Assembly: GCA_029245025.1 (NCBI GenBank) | Contig: JAQWQC010000025.1 | Span: 1-64,000, forward strand | Reading direction: 5' to 3' | DNA length: 64,000 nucleotides | Source of the DNA: Rhodospirillaceae bacterium | GTDB lineage: Bacteria; Pseudomonadota; Alphaproteobacteria; Rhodospirillales; Rhodospirillaceae | Part shown: positions 24,295 through 33,405 of the stretch, piece after piece | Layout: each line of letters opens with the position of its first letter | How positions within the stretch are numbered: position 1 is the stretch's first letter | Notes under the pieces: model-generated | What the model was told of the DNA's origin: nothing | The model's database searches: none | The model's input: only the letters and a program-made list of their open reading frames with translations | Translations under genes and position numbers: made by a program

Positions 24295-25728
24295 TTATTC
24301 AGCTGCGGCAGCGGCCGTAGTTTCCCAGTTTAGGAATCGCTCCCCGAGCAATCGACCCATTGTCAGGCAGCCCCCCACACTGGAGCCACCAAGATACGCA
24401 TTGCCCCAAATACCTAATCCCAGCATTTCACCACCGGCATAGAGGTTGGGAATTGCATTGTCATTCGCATCGAGAACGCGCAATTCGTTGTCGCAAGCGA
24501 TTCCACCAAAGCTGACGACCGATATGGCGTAGTGCTTGATTGCGTAGAATGGACCCTTCTCAATTGGGGCGGGTGTGTGTTTACGTCCCCACTGATCTGA
24601 ATTTACGACGCGCCCTTTATTGAATTGGTCGATTGTTGCTTTCAGGTTTTCAGCAGGGAGGCCGCACTTGTTAGCCAAACCTTCAACGGTATCCGCGCGG
24701 CAATAATCAGGATGAGACTCAAATGCTCGCTCAATTTTCTCTGCGTCCCAGTTTAAGAATAGCTGTGGTGCTTGATCCAGAATGCCCTGGTCATAGACTA
24801 GCCAACAGCTCCAGTCAGTTTGGTTCATGATTGTCCGTTCTCGGAAATCTTGGCTTTCCTCTTCTTCGTTGATGAAACGGCGACCTTCGTTGTTCACCAA
24901 AATTTCCCACGGCGCGCGCATGGCCGGGAAGGTGGAGGTATGAATCCAATGATCATCGGGCTTATCGACGTCGACCGTTCCACCGAACGTCATAATTAAG
25001 TTATCGGCTAACTGTATCTGGGCGCCGAGTTTGCGAGCCAGCTGAATGCCATCGCCTTTGGAGTGCTCATAGGTGTAGACCCGCTTTGGACGATTGTGAA
25101 ATTCTTTCCAGAGTTCGTCGTTGTTGGAATATCCACCACAAGCCAACAATGTTGATGACGCGAGAATTTCTTCGCGATCGTTTTTCTCTGTTTGTACAAC
25201 TATACCTTCGACTGCTCCATCGGCGCCGACAATGAGGTCTGTCATCCGTGTATTGAGACGCAGTTCAACATTGCAGCTTTCGAGAGCTTCATTAAATGCC
25301 GTCTCAAGAACAGCTACGTACGCCTTGCCTGCAGTGATCGGCGTGGTGATACGTGCGGTGGAATAGGGTTCGTGGCCTTGCCCAATAACCGGGTTATCAT
25401 CTGGGTGCTCAAGGCCAATCGACATAATCCAATCAAGCGTATCAGCGGAGTTCTCTTGCCATAGCCGCAATTTATCGTAATCGCCGGTGCCGTGGTTAAT
25501 CTGGATGCAGTCCTGAAAATGCTTATCAGGCGTGTCCTCGATCCCTTTCTTTTTCTGCAAAGCAGAGCCAGCTGCACTCATGGAACCGGAGGATAAATGC
25601 AAAGTGCCGCCCACTTTATTTGCGACGTCCACCACCAGGACTTTCGCGCCACGCTCTGACGCTTTGATGGCTGCTGGTATGCCAGTTGTACCGGCGCCAA
25701 CGATCACAATATCCCAATGATTGGACAT
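24295..25728 (-). CDS. FAD-dependent oxidoreductase, fumarate reductase/ketosteroid dehydrogenase type
   Basis: A 477-residue flavoprotein. The N-terminal dinucleotide-binding motif is DIVIVGAGTTGIPAAIKASE (Gly10-x-Gly12-x2-Gly15), followed by KVLVVDVANKVGGTLHLSSG and a C-terminal FAD-contact region, LYAGGEMLGLGIWGNAYLGG. The layout (flavin domain, inserted capping domain around residues 230-350, flavin domain) is that of soluble fumarate reductases, 3-ketosteroid delta-1-dehydrogenases and tricarballylate dehydrogenases. No heme or covalent-flavin motif is seen. The substrate is probably an organic acid or ring ketone, but this is not decidable. Convergent with DUF1838 paralogue C. Confidence 0.88.
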   Translation of the reverse strand: MSNHWDIVIVGAGTTGIPAAIKASERGAKVLVVDVANKVGGTLHLSSGSMSAAGSALQKKKGIEDTPDKHFQDCIQINHGTGDYDKLRLWQENSADTLDWIMSIGLEHPDDNPVIGQGHEPYSTARITTPITAGKAYVAVLETAFNEALESCNVELRLNTRMTDLIVGADGAVEGIVVQTEKNDREEILASSTLLACGGYSNNDELWKEFHNRPKRVYTYEHSKGDGIQLARKLGAQIQLADNLIMTFGGTVDVDKPDDHWIHTSTFPAMRAPWEILVNNEGRRFINEEEESQDFRERTIMNQTDWSCWLVYDQGILDQAPQLFLNWDAEKIERAFESHPDYCRADTVEGLANKCGLPAENLKATIDQFNKGRVVNSDQWGRKHTPAPIEKGPFYAIKHYAISVVSFGGIACDNELRVLDANDNAIPNLYAGGEMLGLGIWGNAYLGGSSVGGCLTMGRLLGERFLNWETTAAAAAE

Positions 25729-25750
25729 GCCGTGTTTCCCTTGTGTGATA

Positions 25751-25963
25751 TTATTTTTTCTGGCTGGTAAGGTACTGAGTGATTATTTCCAAAGCCAGGA
25801 TTATTGGCATGACTCGAAACGTCAATTTAGCGTTCTGTTGGGAATTATCCCAGGCTAGGACGTCGGGGATATACTGCTCTGCCTGGGCGAGATACGCCGG
25901 TGGTAAGTCATTAAAACTCTTGAGTTTGCTGCCAACACAGTGCCAAACAAAAGAGCTTTTCAT
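25751..25963 (-). CDS. Small hypothetical protein or fragment
   Basis: A 70-residue open frame in the gap between the flavoprotein and the exported 606-residue protein. The sequence (LPPAYLAQAEQYIPDVLAWD, then LTFRVMPIILALEIITQYL) has a protein-like composition but no recognisable family. There is no good Shine-Dalgarno sequence before its ATG. It ends 22 bases upstream of the flavoprotein start on the same strand. It may be a small leader gene or a relic. Confidence 0.3.
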   Translation of the reverse strand: MKSSFVWHCVGSKLKSFNDLPPAYLAQAEQYIPDVLAWDNSQQNAKLTFRVMPIILALEIITQYLTSQKK

Positions 25964-25983
25964 ATTTTTGGAGCGTATCTGTT

Positions 25984-27804
25984 ATGAAACAAGTATTGGC
26001 CGTATGCGCAGCGTTCGCATGTATTGCAGGCTTTAATATCGCCGAGGCAGATAACCGAAAGGTCGGCGTACTGTATGTTGTTCATGGCGGGTCGGAGAGC
26101 ACCGACATTGAGAGTTTGTGGGATAGCTCAATGCAAATCTTCGCCTATGACCCTCATTCCGCAATATACCAACGGGTGATCTGGAATGAAGAGGCATGGC
26201 CTACGGTCGCTTCGTTCGGAGATGGCCAGAGCTATAGCAATGTGGCGTCTCAGTTGGACAAGTACACTTTTCAAGATGATCGCATAGGTCACGACCCCAA
26301 CGCACAGCGCACCCAAAAACAAATGGAAGATATGACGGCTGCGCTCAAAGCGCGTGAAGTGGATCTGGGTGTCACATTCTTTATCGACAAGGCTCAATGG
26401 ATCGGTTCGCTGGAGCAGACAAAGTTTTTGCCCGATCCCCGTCGGCTATATGAGCCACAGGTGGAGGGCGGCTCACGCTTAACCTATTGCGGTAGTGAAC
26501 CTGATGGAGGGCCTTGGGCGGGCTGTGATCCTGAGCGATATAACATTGACGGTCCGGCTGAGCGCCTTTTGACCAAGGGCGTCGACGAAATCATCATTAT
26601 CGACATGACAACTGCGGCTGTGCGTTTTTGGAAAAGCTATGACGTGGTCCGTGTAACGCGCGATGTTGTGAATCGTCACAATGCTAAGCATGGAACGGAC
26701 ATTCCTGTCACATGGGTAAATGATCCGACAGACTTGATGCGAGAGTCTTATCCTCTTGAGCCAGAGAATTGGACCCGCAGCCTGGGAACGCCGATCAAAG
26801 ACAGTGTTGTGCCCTTAGCGGGCCGTCCTAATCCAGTGACGGAAGACCCTGCTTTTGCTGCTCTGTACATCAGCGGAATCGAGAAACGTCTTAATCCAGC
26901 CGCGGCCGACAAGGACACGGCAGTGATGATCATCAATCATTCAATCCGGGATGGGAACGAGACCTACGACCCCAAGGTCAACGATACGGTCGCGCTGAAT
27001 GACATGCTTAAAGCGGAGGTGTTGCGCACTCATCCTGATATCGACCCAGATAATATCATCGGCACATGGATGGGGCTTCGGGTTGAGAATCCAAACATTA
27101 AACTTGGCGGACGTGTGCGGTCTAACCTAGAGCGGTCCCGTGAAATGCGGGCCGAGAACCTTGGTCACAGGTGGCTGTATGAAACCGATAAGGCTCCCCC
27201 CGGCGGTGATCAAAAGTATTTCTATTGGGGTGGTCTGGAATATCTCAAAGATCGCGGCGTGAAGCACATTGTAATTGTCTTTACGCAGGTGGTAATCGAC
27301 TCCGTGCTAACTCTCGTGGAAGTGCCAAATCAAATCGGCAAAGAAATAGGCACCAAGACGTGGCTGTATGAGGCCGCGGGTGACTTTGACCGATACCCCA
27401 ATCATGGCCACCCCTTCGCTGACTATTGGGGCCGCCAAGCCGACACCATGTGCCGCCCTGTCGGCGCGCCTGTTGATGCGCCAGGGTCCGAGCCCTGCTG
27501 TTTTGTTATGGGCGGCTGTGGCACGTCTCAGCCCTATCCACCATTGCGTCAGACGCCGATTGATCAAGCCATGCAGGACACAGACCCTCATTTGGTACGC
27601 GATCTTTCTGCTTATGGTCACCTTGGGTATGACCCTGCCCAAGGTCCTCCAAGTGATGAACGGCCCGTGCAAAATCAATATACGGGCACCTGGGCAGTCT
27701 GGGATCCAATCAATGAGGATCCACGCATGGGAGAGTTTTTGGCTGATAAAGTCGTCCGCCACATGGAGATGAGCCAGGCAAAGGTTCAAAAAGCGTCACG
27801 ATAG
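25984..27804 (+). CDS. Exported 606-residue protein, possibly ferrochelatase/CbiX-like fold
   Basis: Begins with a signal peptide (MKQVLAVCAAFACIAGFNIA, cleavage near EADNR). After it, RKVGVLYVVHGGSES resembles the first strand and loop of ferrochelatase and CbiX-type chelatases. In the second half, KHIVIVFTQVVIDSVLTLVE resembles their second domain (VPISFVSDHVETLxE-like). The likeness is weak and the protein is about twice as long as a normal ferrochelatase. A cysteine-rich insert (MCRPVGAPVDAPGSEPCCFV and GGCGTSQ) may bind metal or form disulfides. It leads a three-gene run with a hydrolase and a CpcT-like protein. Activity unknown; a periplasmic location is likely. Confidence 0.55.
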   Translation: MKQVLAVCAAFACIAGFNIAEADNRKVGVLYVVHGGSESTDIESLWDSSMQIFAYDPHSAIYQRVIWNEEAWPTVASFGDGQSYSNVASQLDKYTFQDDRIGHDPNAQRTQKQMEDMTAALKAREVDLGVTFFIDKAQWIGSLEQTKFLPDPRRLYEPQVEGGSRLTYCGSEPDGGPWAGCDPERYNIDGPAERLLTKGVDEIIIIDMTTAAVRFWKSYDVVRVTRDVVNRHNAKHGTDIPVTWVNDPTDLMRESYPLEPENWTRSLGTPIKDSVVPLAGRPNPVTEDPAFAALYISGIEKRLNPAAADKDTAVMIINHSIRDGNETYDPKVNDTVALNDMLKAEVLRTHPDIDPDNIIGTWMGLRVENPNIKLGGRVRSNLERSREMRAENLGHRWLYETDKAPPGGDQKYFYWGGLEYLKDRGVKHIVIVFTQVVIDSVLTLVEVPNQIGKEIGTKTWLYEAAGDFDRYPNHGHPFADYWGRQADTMCRPVGAPVDAPGSEPCCFVMGGCGTSQPYPPLRQTPIDQAMQDTDPHLVRDLSAYGHLGYDPAQGPPSDERPVQNQYTGTWAVWDPINEDPRMGEFLADKVVRHMEMSQAKVQKASR

Positions 27805-27822
27805 GGTGATGGTTTGATCATA

Positions 27823-28788
27823 ATGATCAAATTACTCCTGCTGCTTACATTCCTGTTGCCGACCGCTTCTTTGGGTGCGGACGCCTATAAACTTAACTCC
27901 GGTCCCCTCGACGTTGTTGTAGCTGATCATGTCGTTATTGATCAGGGTGATCGAGCGCTAGCCTTACGCCTAGCCTATCCGTCTTCCGGCGGTCCGTATC
28001 CGGTCGTCGTGCTCTCTCATGGGGGTGGATGTATTGGCGGGAGTTACAGCGTCGTCGGCGATCATTGGGCATCTCATGGGTACGTGGTGATTCAACCGAC
28101 CCACCCGGATTCAAAATCAACCGGGTTTGATATGGCGAATGTTGAGCCGCGTATGATGGAAGGGATTATTCGCCAACGTATGAGCGACATGTCTTTGGTG
28201 CTCGATCACCTCAGCGATATCGAGGCTGAAACGCCAGCGGTGGCCGGAAAGATCGACTACGAGACTTTCGTTGCGGCGGGGCATTCCATGGGTGCGGCTA
28301 CGACCTTGTCCGTGACAGGTATGGTCATTGAGAATCCGTTCACCAAACAGAAGATCGAATCCCCTGAAAATCGTTTTAAAGCCGCGTTGCTGCTCAGTGA
28401 GCCAGGTCATAACCCGACTTTGCCCCAAGAGCCGTGGCGCTCGATCACCATTCCCACATTTGTGTATACCGGAACCGATGATTATGGATCGTTGTCTCGC
28501 GACAACTCTAACATTCCGTTTCAGTATAACTTGGTGAGCGAGACTCCCGATGACGCTACGGACAAACACTATTTGTGGATTGATGGTGTAGACCACTATC
28601 TCAGCGGTGGGTGGTGCCGTGCGCCCCTTGAAGAGCCATATGATCGTGAGGCTATCGCTATTCTAAATGGTGTCAGTACGGCGTTTTTGGATGCCTATGC
28701 GAAATTCGATCAAGCCGCATTGGCCTTTCTAAGGTCTAACAATCTGCCAGACTCCGCTGGATCGCGCTCAAAATTGAGCCAGCCCTAA
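27823..28788 (+). CDS. Exported alpha/beta hydrolase (PAF-acetylhydrolase/chlorophyllase-like)
   Basis: 321 residues from ATG 27823 (a TTG at 27814 is also in frame). Signal peptide MIKLLLLLTFLLPTASLGAD. The hydrolase core shows VVVLSHGGGCIGGSYSVVGD (oxyanion region), the nucleophile elbow FVAAGHSMGAATTLS with a conventional Ser, Asp in YTGTDDYG, and His in IDGVDHYLSGG. The fold and the HGGG loop resemble the PAF-acetylhydrolase/dienelactone hydrolase/chlorophyllase group. It starts 18 bases after the 606-residue gene, so the two are co-transcribed. Unlike three other hydrolases in this window it keeps the normal catalytic serine. Confidence 0.85.
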   Translation: MIKLLLLLTFLLPTASLGADAYKLNSGPLDVVVADHVVIDQGDRALALRLAYPSSGGPYPVVVLSHGGGCIGGSYSVVGDHWASHGYVVIQPTHPDSKSTGFDMANVEPRMMEGIIRQRMSDMSLVLDHLSDIEAETPAVAGKIDYETFVAAGHSMGAATTLSVTGMVIENPFTKQKIESPENRFKAALLLSEPGHNPTLPQEPWRSITIPTFVYTGTDDYGSLSRDNSNIPFQYNLVSETPDDATDKHYLWIDGVDHYLSGGWCRAPLEEPYDREAIAILNGVSTAFLDAYAKFDQAALAFLRSNNLPDSAGSRSKLSQP

Positions 28789-28855
28789 TAGCTTGAAGCA
28801 TCTTTCCCTTTTTGCACCTTCCGCTTACGCTTGCTGAAGCAAAGGGGGGCGGATC

Positions 28856-29887
28856 ATGCGATATATAATTCTGGCGCTTGCATTGTTGTTGGCAACGCCG
28901 GTTTCAGCGACAAACTCAAAACCTGAGTTGGCTAAAGTCTTAGAGGACCTGTTGGCTTGGTTGCCGGGCGAGTACACGTCTATTCCACAGGTATACCTGG
29001 AGCGCGCGTTGGGCGCTCCTCCCGATGGCGAGCACGAAATTTACTACCGCGTGTTTGCAGAGATTGACGCACCTCATCTAGCTGAGCATGTGATCTACAC
29101 ACAGATCCGGCTTGATGGAGATGACGGGACAATTTTCCCTGGTCAACAGCAAGCCTTTCTAATTTCAATGGATGAAGAGAACAGCCGGGTATCGATCTCG
29201 GGCCGCCGTATTAAAGATCCGGAAAAGTATGTCGATGCCCATCTTCATCCTGAGATGTGGTCGACAATCGCACCGGACCCAGATTTTGGAGGCAACTGCA
29301 CCTTCAATTGGCGCCGTCATGGCAAACAGTTACGCGGGCTTCTCGGAGACCACGGTCAATGCACCATGGTGTCGAAGAGAAGCGATCAGGAAATGACCTG
29401 GGATGCGGAGTGGATTCTCAATCCCGATCAGCTCTGGATATATGACAATGGAACACTGGCGGACGGAACCCTCTTTGCTGGGCGCGAGGACCGGACACAC
29501 CTGCGGCTGTCGAAGGCGCAACGCTATGAATGTTTTACGTCGTTACGGTTTTCAGACGGTTCTACTCAGGTGATCAATCCGTTTTTCATGCATGACCGGG
29601 GTGATGTTTTCACGTTTGAGACCGACGAAGCAGAACCGAGGGAGCTTCACATAGAATTTCTAAACTCTCTTTGGCCGTCTAACTCAGGTCGCAACTACGT
29701 TGATCTCTTGCGCTTGACTCTGCACGACGGTCAGCCTGGCGCATACGAAGAGAGTGAAGTAATAGGATTTGCTTGGGCGGAACCGTCTAGCAATCGGGTC
29801 GGATTCACAACTGAATGGGCAAGTGCGAGGTGCAAAGTCGCCGCGCCCGACGACCCCCGATTGAAAGCGGCGATGATGGGGGAATAG
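28856..29887 (+). CDS. Exported protein, possibly CpcT/CpeT-like
   Basis: A 343-residue protein with a signal peptide (MRYIILALALLLATPVSA). After it the pattern LLAWLPGEYTSIPQVYLE, then EHVIYTQIRLDGDD, GNCTFNWRRHGKQLRGLLG, and MTWDAEWILNPDQLWIYDNG resembles the CpcT/CpeT beta-barrel family. That family includes phycobiliprotein lyases but also many uncharacterised proteobacterial members. A C-terminal beta-rich extension of about 120 residues is unrecognised. It follows the GHSMG hydrolase by 67 bases in the same orientation. Family assignment is tentative. Confidence 0.5.
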   Translation: MRYIILALALLLATPVSATNSKPELAKVLEDLLAWLPGEYTSIPQVYLERALGAPPDGEHEIYYRVFAEIDAPHLAEHVIYTQIRLDGDDGTIFPGQQQAFLISMDEENSRVSISGRRIKDPEKYVDAHLHPEMWSTIAPDPDFGGNCTFNWRRHGKQLRGLLGDHGQCTMVSKRSDQEMTWDAEWILNPDQLWIYDNGTLADGTLFAGREDRTHLRLSKAQRYECFTSLRFSDGSTQVINPFFMHDRGDVFTFETDEAEPRELHIEFLNSLWPSNSGRNYVDLLRLTLHDGQPGAYEESEVIGFAWAEPSSNRVGFTTEWASARCKVAAPDDPRLKAAMMGE

Positions 29888-29890
29888 GGA

Positions 29891-31324
29891 CTAAACTGCT
29901 GTCCCGCCAACCGTGAGGGCATCTAGTTTTAGCGTCGGCTGACCAACACCCACGGGTACGCCTTGCCCATCCTTTCCGCACGTGCCGATGCCCGGATCGA
30001 GCATCATGTCGTTACCGATCATAGAAACCTTGGTGAGGCAGTCCGGGCCATTGCCAATTAATGTCGCACCCTTAACCGGTGCCCCGATTTTGCCGTTCTC
30101 AATGAGGTAGGCTTCTGTTGCTGAGAACACGAACTTACCAGAGGTGATGTCAACTTGACCGCCCCCGAAGTTGACTGCGTAAAGCCCTTTATCCACAGAC
30201 TTAATAATTTCTGCAGGATCATGATCCCCGTTCGCCATGTAAGTATTGGTCATGCGCGGCATCGGATGGTGTGAGTATGATTGACGGCGACCGTTTCCGG
30301 TTGGCCTAACACCCATCAATCGCGCGTTAAGGCGATCTTGCAGGAAGCCGACAAGAATGCCGTCTTCAATCAGGGTGGTTTTCGATGTGGGCGTACCCTC
30401 ATCATCGACGGTCAGGGAGCCTCGCCGATCAACAATGGTACCGTCATCAATGACGGTGACGCCTTTTGCAGCCACGCGCTTCCCGACCAGATCATAGAAG
30501 GCCGAAGTTTGTTTGCGGTTAAAGTCACCTTCTAAGCCATGACCTACGGCCTCGTGAAGCAGGATTCCTGGCCATCCGGGTCCTAGAACAACAGGCATTT
30601 CGCCGCCAGGGGTGTCGACGCTTTCTAAATTTACCAACGCTTGTCGTAGGGCTTCATCGACAGCGCCGCTCCAAGTGTCCTCGTCAAGGAATTGGCTGTA
30701 GCTCGTTCGACCACCTGTGCCGTACGATCCCATCTCCAAGCGGTCACCCTCGCCAACGACAATGGAAACGTTCAACCGAATTAGAGGGCGAATGTCGCTG
30801 ACCGAAATGCCGCTGGCGCGCATGATTTGCACCGCTTGCCAAGATGCCGCCATGGACGCTGAGACCTGTTTAACTTTGCTGTTCTTGTCGCGGGCATAGC
30901 TATCGATGGCCTCTAGAGTCTTCACCTTAGTTTCGTAAGGAATCAGCGGGAGTGGATTCTCATCTGTATAAATGGCGCGGTTTGTGCCGGTCGGTGGGCC
31001 AGCCAGGGTCCCGCGATGACCTGCTTTGACCGCCTGTACGGTTTCAGCCGCGCGGGCGATGGCTGCCTCAGTCATTGTCGTAGAATGGGCAAAGCCAGTT
31101 GTCTCGCCGACTAACGCGCGCAAACCAAAACCTTGTTCAGTGTCGAAGGATGCTGATCGGATGCGTCCGTCGTCAAAGCTCAAACTCTCAGATTGGCTGT
31201 ATTCAAAATACAATTCACCATCGTCGCAGCCTGACAAAGTATCGGATACTGTTTTCTCCACAGAATACTTGTCAATGCCGGTGCTGGAGAAAAAGAGATC
31301 GTCAGTTACAGAGAGGTCGCTCAT
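29891..31324 (-). CDS. tldD: Metalloprotease TldD
   Basis: A 477-residue TldD, the zinc-protease partner of TldE/PmbA that degrades unfolded peptides and matures microcin B17-like products and CcdA in enterobacteria. The metal-binding motif is ILLHEAVGHGLEGD (HExxxH type, around residue 254), followed by YDLVGKRVAAKGVTVIDDG and the C-terminal IGNDMMLDPGIGTCGKDGQG-type segment with the conserved glycine-rich ending. No tldE is in the window. It precedes ctaA on the chromosome, but ctaA is transcribed first on this strand (27-base gap), so they may share a transcript. Confidence 0.95.
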   Translation of the reverse strand: MSDLSVTDDLFFSSTGIDKYSVEKTVSDTLSGCDDGELYFEYSQSESLSFDDGRIRSASFDTEQGFGLRALVGETTGFAHSTTMTEAAIARAAETVQAVKAGHRGTLAGPPTGTNRAIYTDENPLPLIPYETKVKTLEAIDSYARDKNSKVKQVSASMAASWQAVQIMRASGISVSDIRPLIRLNVSIVVGEGDRLEMGSYGTGGRTSYSQFLDEDTWSGAVDEALRQALVNLESVDTPGGEMPVVLGPGWPGILLHEAVGHGLEGDFNRKQTSAFYDLVGKRVAAKGVTVIDDGTIVDRRGSLTVDDEGTPTSKTTLIEDGILVGFLQDRLNARLMGVRPTGNGRRQSYSHHPMPRMTNTYMANGDHDPAEIIKSVDKGLYAVNFGGGQVDITSGKFVFSATEAYLIENGKIGAPVKGATLIGNGPDCLTKVSMIGNDMMLDPGIGTCGKDGQGVPVGVGQPTLKLDALTVGGTAV

Positions 31325-31351
31325 ATGAAGGCGGTATCCTTGAGTTCAGAG

Positions 31352-32440
31352 TTAGGCGGCGCCGACAGCCTGTGACTTCGAGACGCAGTTGTGTGATTTA
31401 GGTGTGTGAACCAGTTGGGCGATGGTCACACTCAAAGTGAAGAGGATCAAGGCGCCAGTTTGATGCAGAAGAGCGAGCCATAACGGGACCACCAGGAGAA
31501 GTGTCCCGATTCCAAGTCCAGCCTGGACAACAGCCATGGCGGCGAAAGCATTGGCAAGGGATTTAACATGATCGGAAGCTGTGCCCGACCGGATCCGCCA
31601 CCATGTTGCGCCAATCAGGACAACGAGCGTTATACCTAAAACTCGGTGATTGAACTGAACAGTCATGATGTTCTCGAACCAATTTAGGTGCCAGGGTGTG
31701 AGGTCATACAATCCGTCCGGAATGATCTGACCATCCATCAATGGAAAGGTGTTGTAAATCAGTCCGGCATTCAGTCCGGCAACAAAAGCCCCTGACACAA
31801 CAACAAGCAAGATCGCAAGGGCAGCACCAAGAGCAAGGCGCGCGGCAACGGGTTGTGGGTCGGGCTCGTCCGGTGGCGGATCGTTGGCGCTTTTGACGCC
31901 CAGGGCGACCCAGATCAACAGACCATAAACAATAAAGGCCAGCACAAGGTGCGCCGCGAGACGGTACTGGCTAACATCAGGACGATCTACAAGCCCGCTC
32001 GCGACCATGAACCATCCGAGGAAGCCTTGGGCGCCACCAAGAATCAGTAGTCCACCCAACGTCCACGCGAACCGTCCGCGGGTACGCCCTGTTGCAACAA
32101 ACCAGAGGAATGGCAGGGTAAAAACGACACCAATCAACCGACCCCAAAGACGATGGGCATACTCGAGCCAATAAATGCCTTTGAAATCCTCGACCGTCAT
32201 CCAGGAGTTCACTTTCTGGTATTCCGGATATTGCATGTAGTTCTCAAACTCAGCAGTCCATTCTGCCTCGTTGAGGGGTGGCAGAATGGTCAGAGGTTGC
32301 CACTGGACCATCGAGAGGCCAGATTCCGTCAACCGCGTTGCACCGCCCAATACAATCATAATGAAGACCATGCCAGCACAGATCAGCAGCCAAAGCCGAA
32401 TGCGGTAGGCATCTTGCGCGGAGAGAGAAGGAGTAGTCAT
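31352..32440 (-). CDS. ctaA: Heme A synthase (COX15 type)
   Basis: A 362-residue membrane protein converting heme O to heme A for cytochrome c oxidases. About eight membrane segments are visible: MVFIMIVLGGATRLTESGLS with the conserved TRLTxSGLSM motif, then LEYAHRLWGRLIGVVFTLPF (conserved His), AHLVLAFIVYGLLIWVALG (His), FNHRVLGITLVVLIGATWW (His), and LLHQTGALILFTLSVTIAQL (His). These histidines form the two heme sites. It implies an aa3-type oxidase elsewhere in the genome. Confidence 0.95.
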   Translation of the reverse strand: MTTPSLSAQDAYRIRLWLLICAGMVFIMIVLGGATRLTESGLSMVQWQPLTILPPLNEAEWTAEFENYMQYPEYQKVNSWMTVEDFKGIYWLEYAHRLWGRLIGVVFTLPFLWFVATGRTRGRFAWTLGGLLILGGAQGFLGWFMVASGLVDRPDVSQYRLAAHLVLAFIVYGLLIWVALGVKSANDPPPDEPDPQPVAARLALGAALAILLVVVSGAFVAGLNAGLIYNTFPLMDGQIIPDGLYDLTPWHLNWFENIMTVQFNHRVLGITLVVLIGATWWRIRSGTASDHVKSLANAFAAMAVVQAGLGIGTLLLVVPLWLALLHQTGALILFTLSVTIAQLVHTPKSHNCVSKSQAVGAA

Positions 32441-32622
32441 ATGATGGTCCGTAGGCCTTAAGGTTCAGAACGTACTGGTCATTTAGGCGATCGCTGGCCG
32501 CGCAACAAGTCCGCAGCTCTACAGCCTTTGTTGGGGCGGCTGCGGGAATGGGGTTACACCCTTGTTGGACCCCGTGTATCACTGCGGTAATTGACCTCAG
32601 GTAAGTCGAGTCTGCGAACGCT

Positions 32623-33405
32623 ATGCTACACGCACCATTATCCGAGAATGCACTTGTGTATACAGTTGTGGTCCCGGTTCTCAATGAGGCGGGAAATATC
32701 CAGCCCCTGCTTGATGAGATCTACGCCGCCATGGCCGATCTCCCAGGCGACGGCTTATATCGGATAATCTATGTTGACGACGGATCCACGGATGGAACGT
32801 CTGGAGAGCTGAACGCGGCAGCAGACTCAAATTCGAACCTTCATGTTTTACGCCATAACGACGTATACGGGCAAAGCCAAGCGTTGATTACGGGTGTTGA
32901 TCATGCCCGCTCGGAATGGATCATAACGCTGGATGGAGATGGCCAGAACGATCCGGCGGATATTCGAAAATTGATCGAGGCACGGGACGATACCGTGGCG
33001 AATGAGCCAGGATACGCTGATCGTTTTCTTTATGTTGGCCACCGTCGCCTCCGCAACGACAGCCTCGGCCGGCGATACCAATCCTGGTTGGCCAACGATA
33101 TTCGCGGCTGGATTTTGGGCGATCACACGCCCGATAGCGGGTGTGGGCTAAAATTGTTCCGCCGGGATGTATTTCTTCAGCTGCCACGCTTTAACGCGCT
33201 ACACCGATTTTTGCCAGCATTGGTTATTCGATCTGGTGGTCGAGTGGTTTCGGTCGAAGTATCTCATCGCCCGCGATTGCGCGGGTCTTCTAAGTACGGA
33301 TTTTGGAGGCGGTTGGCGATCGGTATCGTCGATCTTTTGGGTGTAGTATGGCTAATAGCACGTCATAGGCACCCAGAGGTTTCTGAACAAAAGGTCGCAA
33401 AATGA
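32623..33405 (+). CDS. Family 2 glycosyltransferase (dolichol-phosphate mannosyltransferase-like)
   Basis: A 260-residue GT2 enzyme: YTVVVPVLNEAGNIQPLLDE, YVDDGSTDGTSGEL, and the DxD-like TLDGDGQNDPADI, then DSGCGLKLFRRDVFL and VSHRPRLRGSSKYGFWRR. It resembles the undecaprenyl-phosphate sugar transferases (ArnC/DPM1-like) that charge a lipid carrier for lipid A or glycan modification. A short hydrophobic C-terminal segment could touch the membrane. It overlaps the start of a broken LAB_N gene (ATGA), the normal partner in an arn-like operon. The expected third partner, a GT39/ArnT transferase, is absent. Confidence 0.88.
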   Translation: MLHAPLSENALVYTVVVPVLNEAGNIQPLLDEIYAAMADLPGDGLYRIIYVDDGSTDGTSGELNAAADSNSNLHVLRHNDVYGQSQALITGVDHARSEWIITLDGDGQNDPADIRKLIEARDDTVANEPGYADRFLYVGHRRLRNDSLGRRYQSWLANDIRGWILGDHTPDSGCGLKLFRRDVFLQLPRFNALHRFLPALVIRSGGRVVSVEVSHRPRLRGSSKYGFWRRLAIGIVDLLGVVWLIARHRHPEVSEQKVAK

